From the NCBI RefSeq assembly GCF_002009175.1, contig NZ_CP018047.1, positions 2,852,001 through 2,916,000 on the forward strand: a stretch of 64,000 nucleotides of DNA. Reading direction: 5' to 3'. Under the pieces are notes generated by a model. The model made no database searches. It worked only from the letters and a program-made list of their open reading frames with translations, and was not told the DNA's origin. This document shows, piece by piece, positions 58,979 through 64,000 of the stretch (positions are counted from its first letter, which is position 1; every line of letters starts with the position of its first letter). The DNA is from Streptomyces niveus (GTDB lineage: Bacteria > Actinomycetota > Actinomycetes > Streptomycetales > Streptomycetaceae). The position numbers were made by a program, and so were the translations under genes.

Positions 58979-59557
58979 ATGAAGGCGGTACGCGGTACGG
59001 CGGCGGCGCTTCTCGCCCTCCTGGTGGTGACGGGCTGCTCGTCCGCCCCCTCGGTGGACAAGAAGCCTGCCGCGGCCTCAACTCCCGTACAGCCCAGTCC
59101 CGTCGGCACCCTCTCCGGTGCGACCGACGCCGCGTGGATCCAGCTCATGACCCCCATGAACGAGGGCGCGGTCGAGCTGCTGACGCTGGCCGCCGACCGG
59201 GTCACCGACCCCGCGCTGCGCGGTTGGGCGAGCGATCTGGCCGGCGCGCACCGTGCCGAACTCGGGCGTATGCGGCCGCTGTTGAAGGAGCTGGGCCTGC
59301 CGTCCACGAATGTGCACGAGGGCCATGAGATGCCGGGCATGGTAACGCCCGGCGATCTCACCCAGGCGCGTGCCGCCGAAGGCGCGGCCTTCGAGAAGGT
59401 CTTCGTCATACAGATCCGCGAACATCTGGAGCACTCCGCGCGCGTGTCGCGCTCCGAGGTCGACGCGGGCAGTGAGGCGGCGGCCAGGAAGCTCGCAGCC
59501 TCGCTGGTGGAGGCGCGGCGGGGCGAACTCGCCGGCCTGGAACGCCTCACCGCGTAG
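58979..59557 (+). CDS. DUF305-family lipoprotein
   Basis: This 192-residue lipoprotein has signal 'AAALLALLVVTGC' with lipobox 'VVTGC'. The mature part is a ferritin-like helical bundle: 'AWIQLMTPMNEGAVELLTLA', 'HRAELGRMRPLLKELGLPS', 'NVHEGHEMPGM' and 'FVIQIREHLEHSARVSRSEV'. The His/Met-rich stretch 'HEGHEMPGM' is typical of DUF305 proteins, which are often linked to copper. ATG 58979 follows AAGGA. It lies 82 nt after the DUF1996 gene and is likely on the same transcript. Confidence 0.85.
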   Translation: MKAVRGTAAALLALLVVTGCSSAPSVDKKPAAASTPVQPSPVGTLSGATDAAWIQLMTPMNEGAVELLTLAADRVTDPALRGWASDLAGAHRAELGRMRPLLKELGLPSTNVHEGHEMPGMVTPGDLTQARAAEGAAFEKVFVIQIREHLEHSARVSRSEVDAGSEAAARKLAASLVEARRGELAGLERLTA

Positions 59558-59598
59558 CGCCGCCCCCGTCTGCCCGGGGACCCCGTCGGTGCGTCGAG

Positions 59599-59610
59599 TA
59601 CCAACCGGTA
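59599..59610. promoter_or_regulatory. Inverted repeat TACC-AACC-GGTA near the LacI gene start
   Basis: It overlaps a TATAAA box (59609-59614) 6 nt before ATG 59621, suggesting autoregulation of the LacI-type gene. It does not match the GAGAGCGCTCTC sites. Confidence 0.4.
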
Positions 59611-59620
59611 TAAAGGCTGC

Positions 59621-60670
59621 ATGACTGCCGACGCCTCCCCGCCCGCGCGCCCGACCCTGGAGGACGTGGCCGCCGTGGCAGGCGTCTCACGTGCCACGGT
59701 GTCGCGTGTGATCAACGGAGCGCCGACGGTGGATCCCGCGCTGCGCACGATCGTCGAGGAGGCCATCGCCACCACGCACTACGTGCCGAACCGCGCCGCA
59801 CGCGCCCTGGTGACCCGCCGTACCGACTCGATCGCGCTGGTCGTCTCCGAGCAGGAACGGCGGACGGTGGCCGAGCCGTTCGTGGGCCGGATGTTCTCGG
59901 ACCCCTACTTCGGGCGGGTCGTCGGCGGGCTGCTCGACGTGCTGCGACCGGCCGGTGTCCAGATGGTGCTGATGCTGGCGGACGACGCCGCCTCCCGTGA
60001 CCAGTTGCTGTCGTATCTGCGCCAGGGCCATGTCGACGGCATCGTCCTGATCTCGTCGCACGCCGGGGATCCGCTGCCCCGGCTGGTCCACGAGACGAGG
60101 CTGCCCGCCGTGCTGGCGGGCCGGCCCGGACAGCCGTCGCCGCTCACATACGTCGAGGCGGACCAGACGGCGGGCGCGCGGCTGGCGGCCGGGCATCTGG
60201 CGGGGCTCGGGCGGCGCAGGATCGGTACGGTCGCGGGGCCGCAGGACATGCCGGCGGGGCAGGAACGGCTCGCGGGCTTCCGGGCGGCGATGGCCACGTA
60301 CGGGATCGAGGACGTGGCGGTCGCGGAGGGCGACTTCACACATACGGGCGGCGCGGCGGCGATGCGGCGGCTGCTGGCCGAACACCCGGATCTGGACGGG
60401 GTGTTCATCGCCTCCGACCTGATGGCGCTGGGCGCGCTGCCGGTACTCCTCCGGGCGGGCAGGCAGGTGCCCGACGACGTGGCCGTGGTCGGCTTCGACG
60501 ACAGCAGCGCGGCTCTGACCTGCGATCCGGCGCTGACGACGGTACGTCAGCCGGTCGAGGAGATGTCCGCGGAGATGGCCAGGCTGCTGCTGAAGCAGAT
60601 CGCCTCGCCGAGCGGTCCGCTGCCATCGATGATCTTCACGCCGACACTGGTGGTGCGGGAGTCGGCGTAA
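59621..60670 (+). CDS. LacI-family transcriptional regulator
   Basis: This 349-residue repressor has the HTH 'LEDVAAVAGVSRATVSRVIN' at residues 11-30, the hinge helix 'PNRAARALVTRRTDSIALVV', then a periplasmic-binding-type sensor domain with 'VDGIVLISSHAGD', 'LAGLGRRRIGTVAGPQDMPA' and 'DVAVVGFDDSSAALTCDPAL'. ATG 59621 has only AAAGG upstream, possibly leaderless. It lies 63 bp after the DUF305 gene. It is the closest candidate to bind the two LacI-type palindromes at 57765 and 57875, though the ligand is unknown. Confidence 0.92.
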   Translation: MTADASPPARPTLEDVAAVAGVSRATVSRVINGAPTVDPALRTIVEEAIATTHYVPNRAARALVTRRTDSIALVVSEQERRTVAEPFVGRMFSDPYFGRVVGGLLDVLRPAGVQMVLMLADDAASRDQLLSYLRQGHVDGIVLISSHAGDPLPRLVHETRLPAVLAGRPGQPSPLTYVEADQTAGARLAAGHLAGLGRRRIGTVAGPQDMPAGQERLAGFRAAMATYGIEDVAVAEGDFTHTGGAAAMRRLLAEHPDLDGVFIASDLMALGALPVLLRAGRQVPDDVAVVGFDDSSAALTCDPALTTVRQPVEEMSAEMARLLLKQIASPSGPLPSMIFTPTLVVRESA

Positions 60671-60701
60671 CGCCCGTCAAGGGCTCAACTCCGAACGCCG
60701 G

Positions 60702-61058
60702 TCAGGCGGTTCGGCGGTGGTGCTCCTGGTCGTCCAGCGCCGCGGCCTCCTGCGAGAGCCGTACGGCCTGGAGGAGGGTCAGCCCCGGCTCGGCCTCCCG
60801 CAGCGCCTTCACCGCCCGTACCGAGTCGGCGCGCCCCTTCACCCCCGCCTCGGCTATCTTCCGGCGCGCCCAGTTCCCGCGCAGCTCACCGTCGGTGGCC
60901 TCCCTGGCGGCGGCGAGCAGTGCGGCGGCCCGCTCCAGCCCCGGCCGCTCCTCGGGTCCCGCGGTCTTCAGCGCCTGGTCCACGGCCTCGGCGACCTCGT
61001 CGGCCTCGCGCACGACGAGTACCGAGAAATCCTCTTTGTCCTGCCCGAATAGCTTCAT
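60702..61058 (-). CDS. Small protein with L7/L12 C-terminal-like segment
   Basis: This 118-residue soluble protein starts 'MKLFGQDKEDFSVLVVREAD' and contains helical 'LERAAALLAAAREATDGELR'. Near the end it carries 'ADSVRAVKALREAEPGLTLL' followed by 'QAVRLSQEA', which resembles the C-terminal domain of ribosomal protein L7/L12. Such stand-alone domains are frequent in Streptomyces with unknown role. ATG 61058, no ribosome site. It converges on the LacI gene. Confidence 0.72.
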   Translation of the reverse strand: MKLFGQDKEDFSVLVVREADEVAEAVDQALKTAGPEERPGLERAAALLAAAREATDGELRGNWARRKIAEAGVKGRADSVRAVKALREAEPGLTLLQAVRLSQEAAALDDQEHHRRTA

Positions 61059-61127
61059 CTTCGGATACTGTCCGCCGCCGGCTCGCGGTCTCAAGAGAGT
61101 TGAGCCAGTTCTGAGGTTCGTACACGC

Positions 61128-61165
61128 CGGACGGCCCGGAGCCGCCGAGCGCTCCGGGCCGTCCG
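61128..61165 (-). terminator. Glycine betaine transporter operon terminator
   Basis: CGGACGGCCCGGAGC (61128-61142) pairs perfectly with 61151-61165 over an 8-nt loop, 16 nt after the substrate-binding protein stop. Confidence 0.85.
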
Positions 61166-61180
61166 TGCGGGGTCGGCGGG

Positions 61181-62137
61181 TTACTTCTTGGGGAGCCAGG
61201 CCTCCCACGTCGACTTGTTCGCCTTGACCCACTTCTCGGCCGCGTCCGGGCCGCTCATCTTGTCCTTCGCGATGGCCTTGGCGACCTCGTTCTGCGCCTC
61301 GGTGGTCCACTTGAAGTTCTTGATGAACTCGGCGGCGTCACCGCCGTCCTTCGCGAAGTCCGCGTTGAGGTACTTCTGGAGCGGGGTGTTGGCGTACGCG
61401 CAGTCCGTCGCCGTCTCCGGGACGTTGCAGCCCTCCTCGTACGCGGGCAGCTTCACCTCGACCAGGTCGATGTCCGCGTTGAGCCACTGCGGGTCCCACC
61501 AGTAGGTGATGAAGGGCTGCTTGTCGCGGTACTTCTGCTGGATCTCCTTGATCTGGGCGGCCTCGTTGCCCGTCTCCTTGATCTTGAGATCCAGCTTGAG
61601 GTTCTTCACCAGGTGCTCGTCGTACGTCGTGTACGAGGGCGCCGCGCCCAGGAACTCGCCCTGCTCGCCGCTGTTCGCGGACTTGAAGTCCTTGACGAAC
61701 TTGTTGAGGTTCTTCGCGTCCGTGACCTCGGGGTTGGCGTCCGCGTAGTACTTGGGGACGAACCATCCGATGTGGCCGACGACACCGAGGTCGCCGCCCT
61801 TGACGATGGTCTTCTTGTCCTCGACGTAGAGCTTCTCCTTCTTCGGAGAGCCGCCCCAGTCCTCCAGGATCGCGTCGGCCTTGCCGTTGTTGAGCGCGTC
61901 GAAGGCGACGGGCTCGTCGAGCTGCTGGAGCTCGACCTTCACGTCCAGCTCCTGCTCCATGATCACCTTGGCGACCTCGGCGTTGGCGCGCGCGCCGACC
62001 CAGGAGGGCACGGTCAGGGTGATCTCGTCGGACGCCGACTTCGACCCGGTGTCGGCGGCGCACGCGCTGAGCGCGAGCATGCCGAGGGCGCCGACTCCGG
62101 CTACCAGGGTGGTGCGTATCCGCTTGCTGTGGGTCAC
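61181..62137 (-). CDS. Glycine betaine/proline-binding lipoprotein (OpuAC-like)
   Basis: This substrate-binding protein of an osmoprotectant ABC importer has a lipoprotein signal 'LVAGVGALGMLALSAC'. The mature part contains the OpuAC/ProX stretches 'LTVPSWVGARANAEVAKVIM', 'DALNNGKADAILEDWGGSPK', 'VVGHIGWFVPKYYADANPEV' and 'ITYWWDPQWLNADIDLVEVK', with Trp residues that may build the betaine cage. I choose GTG 62137 (318 residues). A second in-frame GTG at 62239 overlaps the permease stop as GTGA and would add 34 Thr/Glu-rich residues before the signal peptide. It is the last gene of the operon. Confidence 0.9.
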   Translation of the reverse strand: MTHSKRIRTTLVAGVGALGMLALSACAADTGSKSASDEITLTVPSWVGARANAEVAKVIMEQELDVKVELQQLDEPVAFDALNNGKADAILEDWGGSPKKEKLYVEDKKTIVKGGDLGVVGHIGWFVPKYYADANPEVTDAKNLNKFVKDFKSANSGEQGEFLGAAPSYTTYDEHLVKNLKLDLKIKETGNEAAQIKEIQQKYRDKQPFITYWWDPQWLNADIDLVEVKLPAYEEGCNVPETATDCAYANTPLQKYLNADFAKDGGDAAEFIKNFKWTTEAQNEVAKAIAKDKMSGPDAAEKWVKANKSTWEAWLPKK

Positions 62138-62235
62138 GTCGTCTGTTCTTTCTGTCGCGGTTTCAGTTGTGGATTCAGTTGTGGTGCCGGCGGGAGTGCC
62201 GACGGGGCTGTCTTCGGTGGCGTTGTCCGTGGCGT

Positions 62236-64000
62236 TCACGCCAGGGCGCGTTCCTTGGCCGCCGCGCTCGGCTGCGAGATCCGGTCCAGCAGCAGCCCCA
62301 GGCACACGATCGCGATACCGGCCGTCATACCGAGGCCCAGATCGCCCTTGGCCAGGCCCCTCACCACGTCGACGCCGAGCGCGCCGCCGCCGATCATGCC
62401 GCCGATGACGACGATGGCCAGGACCAGCACCACGCCCTGGTTGACGGCGAGTTGGAGCGCTGGCCGGGCCAGCGGAAGCTGCACCTGGCGCAGTTGCTGC
62501 CCCGTACCGGCGCCCAGTGAGCGCGCCGCCTCCAGCGCCGAGGGGTCGATCTGCCGGATTCCCTGGGTGGTGATGCGTACGACGGCGGGCAGAGCGTAGA
62601 CGACGGCCGCGGCGACGGCCGCCGTACGGCCGCCGCTGAACAGCGCGATCACCGGGATCAGATAGATGAACTGCGGCATCGTCTGCATGATGTCGAGCAC
62701 CGGCCTGATCACCCGCTCGACCCGTGCGACGCGCGCCGCGAGGATGCCGATACCGAAGCCGAGCAGCAGGGTCACCACGAGTGCGGCGAGGACCTGCGAG
62801 AGCGTGTCGAGCGAGCGGTCCCAGAGTCCCATCGCGCCGATCGCGGCCAGCGACAGGACCACCGTGACGACGGCGCGCCAGCCGGTCCGCAGCGCCAGCA
62901 CACCGGCGACGAGGAGCAGCGCCCACCAGGGCGTGGCCAGCAGCGCGTCGCGCACCGGGTTGATGACCCAGTTCGCGAAGCCCTCGGACCAGGTGAGGGT
63001 GCCGCCCAGCACCGGTACGCCGGAGCCGAGTTCGCGCTCGATCCAGTCGACGACGGTGTTGACGGGCTCGCTGATCGCGACGGTCCAGGCCTCGGGCCAC
63101 TCCTTGCGGCCGAGTACGGCTCCGAGCACCGCGCCGCCTGCGACGGCGGCCACGATGCCCGGCCACAGGACCCACCACTTGGCGGGGCGCCCGGCGGCGG
63201 GGTCCTCGAGCTGTTCGCCGGCCGCCGCCGTCGTACGGTCCAGCCAGATCGCCAGCAGGACGACGGCGATTCCGGCGGGCAGCGCGAGGCCGACGTCGAC
63301 GGTGGACAGGGCGGTGAAGATCTCGTCGCCGAGTCCCCCGGCGCCGATCATCGAGGCGAGGACGACCATCGACAGACACATCATGATCGTCTGGTTGAGG
63401 CCGAGGAGCATCTGTTTGCGGGCGAGCGGCAGCCGCGCCGTCACCAGCCGCTGCCAGGAGCTGGCACCGAGCGAGGCGGACGCCTCCAGCGCGGCGGCGT
63501 CCGCGCCGCGCAGTCCGAGCGCGGTGAGCCGGGCCATCGGCGGGGCCGCGTAGATGACGGTCGCGACGAAGACCGACGGGATGCCGATGTCGAAGAGCAG
63601 CACGAACGGCAGCAGGTACGAGAAGGCGGGCAGCACCTGCATGGTGTCGAAGACCGGCCGCAGCACGCGCTGGCAGCGGTCGGAGAGACCTGCCGCGAGC
63701 CCGAGGAGCGCGCCGACGATCGCGGAGACGGTGACGGCGACGACCATCAGGGCCAGCGTCTCCATCGCCGGTTCCCACATGCCGAGCAGCCCGATCACCG
63801 CGAAGGTGGCGAGCGCGGTGGCGGCGGTGCGCAGCGCGCGGCGGCGCAGGCCGGCGCCGCCCGCGTACCAGGCTATGAGAACGGCGGCGACGGTCACGCC
63901 GATGAAGCCGAGGCTCTCCAGGACGCTCAAAACCCCGTCGACCGAGCTTTCGGCGGTGTTGCTGATGTGCAGGAGGAAGTAGAGGAAGAGGGGGTGGGTG
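62236..64000 (-). CDS. Glycine betaine ABC transporter permease, two fused permease domains, partial
   Basis: This inner-membrane permease holds two BPD_transp_1 domains in tandem. The first EAA loop is near 'ALGLRGADAAALEASASLGA', the second near 'TQGIRQIDPSALEAARSLGA'. Each domain has about five helices, and 'DTMQVLPAFSYLLPFVLLFD' and 'DIMQTMPQFIYLIPVIALFS' are paired family signatures. The frame is open to the window edge with residues 'HPLFLYFLLHISN' at the far end and no ATG or GTG, so the start lies beyond base 64000 (TTG 63930 is the only start inside). The stop overlaps an in-frame GTG of the binding protein. The ATPase gene is expected just outside. Confidence 0.9.
   Translation of the reverse strand, partial: THPLFLYFLLHISNTAESSVDGVLSVLESLGFIGVTVAAVLIAWYAGGAGLRRRALRTAATALATFAVIGLLGMWEPAMETLALMVVAVTVSAIVGALLGLAAGLSDRCQRVLRPVFDTMQVLPAFSYLLPFVLLFDIGIPSVFVATVIYAAPPMARLTALGLRGADAAALEASASLGASSWQRLVTARLPLARKQMLLGLNQTIMMCLSMVVLASMIGAGGLGDEIFTALSTVDVGLALPAGIAVVLLAIWLDRTTAAAGEQLEDPAAGRPAKWWVLWPGIVAAVAGGAVLGAVLGRKEWPEAWTVAISEPVNTVVDWIERELGSGVPVLGGTLTWSEGFANWVINPVRDALLATPWWALLLVAGVLALRTGWRAVVTVVLSLAAIGAMGLWDRSLDTLSQVLAALVVTLLLGFGIGILAARVARVERVIRPVLDIMQTMPQFIYLIPVIALFSGGRTAAVAAAVVYALPAVVRITTQGIRQIDPSALEAARSLGAGTGQQLRQVQLPLARPALQLAVNQGVVLVLAIVVIGGMIGGGALGVDVVRGLAKGDLGLGMTAGIAIVCLGLLLDRISQPSAAAKERALA

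Overview
The window is high-GC DNA with dense short-spaced operons, many GTG/TTG starts, twin ECF sigma factor loci and lipoproteins with Streptomyces-type signal peptides. It reads as the conserved core of a Streptomyces (or very close relative) chromosome. The gene order (nucleoside ABC transporter, nonulosonate wall-polymer genes, acyl-CoA mutase, sigma factor, hexosaminidase, sdhCDAB, DacA, trpS, glycine betaine transporter) agrees, from memory and in inverted orientation, with the S. coelicolor SCO48xx region. No tRNA, rRNA, CRISPR array, insertion sequence or prophage was seen. Both ends cut genes: a permease at base 1 and a glycine betaine permease at base 64000.

Layout. 1-5214 (minus): BMP-family lipoprotein, ATPase and two permeases of a purine nucleoside importer, followed upstream by an M20 amidohydrolase (5373-6626). 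6968-19341: a cell-surface glycopolymer locus. One minus operon holds a DUF6716-type glycosyltransferase, a CMP-nonulosonate synthetase fused to a HAD phosphatase, a short NeuB-type synthase and a polysialyltransferase-like protein. A divergent plus pair holds a GT2 and a second polysialyltransferase-like enzyme. A second minus pair holds a GT29 sialyltransferase-like protein and a GT8-pyruvyltransferase fusion. Together these look like synthesis, CMP activation, polymerisation and decoration of a sialic-acid-like (probably Kdn) teichulosonic acid. 19542-30520: a Vgb-like beta-propeller, a secreted DUF5707-like protein, an aquaporin/GlpF, an acyl-CoA mutase large subunit, an L,D-transpeptidase, an ECF sigma factor with a membrane partner, a conserved hypothetical and a secreted GH20 hexosaminidase.

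30664-34893: a URAD-like protein, then sdhCDAB. 35016-43189: a membrane protein, a nucleotidyltransferase fused to a cold-shock-like domain, TetR, a carboxypeptidase-regulatory-like domain protein, an OmpR-type two-component pair, a membrane metallophosphoesterase, a small membrane protein and a D-Ala-D-Ala carboxypeptidase with an unusual third motif. 43167-50869: YihY/BrkB, a DprE1/DprE2-like epimerase pair, a 2H phosphoesterase, trpS, and a second ECF sigma factor with two membrane-protein neighbours. 51011-57694: rocD, a YgiC-like ATP-grasp ligase with a small lipoprotein, an XAT acetyltransferase, a MocR regulator divergent from an AhpD-like protein, and a PEP mutase-like protein.

57765-60670: a DUF1996 secreted protein behind a near-consensus promoter flanked by two GAGAGCGCTCTC palindromes, a DUF305 lipoprotein and a LacI-family regulator. 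60702-64000: an L7/L12-like small protein and the substrate-binding and permease genes of a glycine betaine importer.

A recurring feature is leaderless expression. Five genes (starts at 11851, 12039, 41894, 44293, 56353) have no Shine-Dalgarno sequence but have a TANNNT -10 hexamer exactly 7 nt before the start codon. Most convergent gene pairs end in strong perfect hairpins or overlap at their 3' ends.
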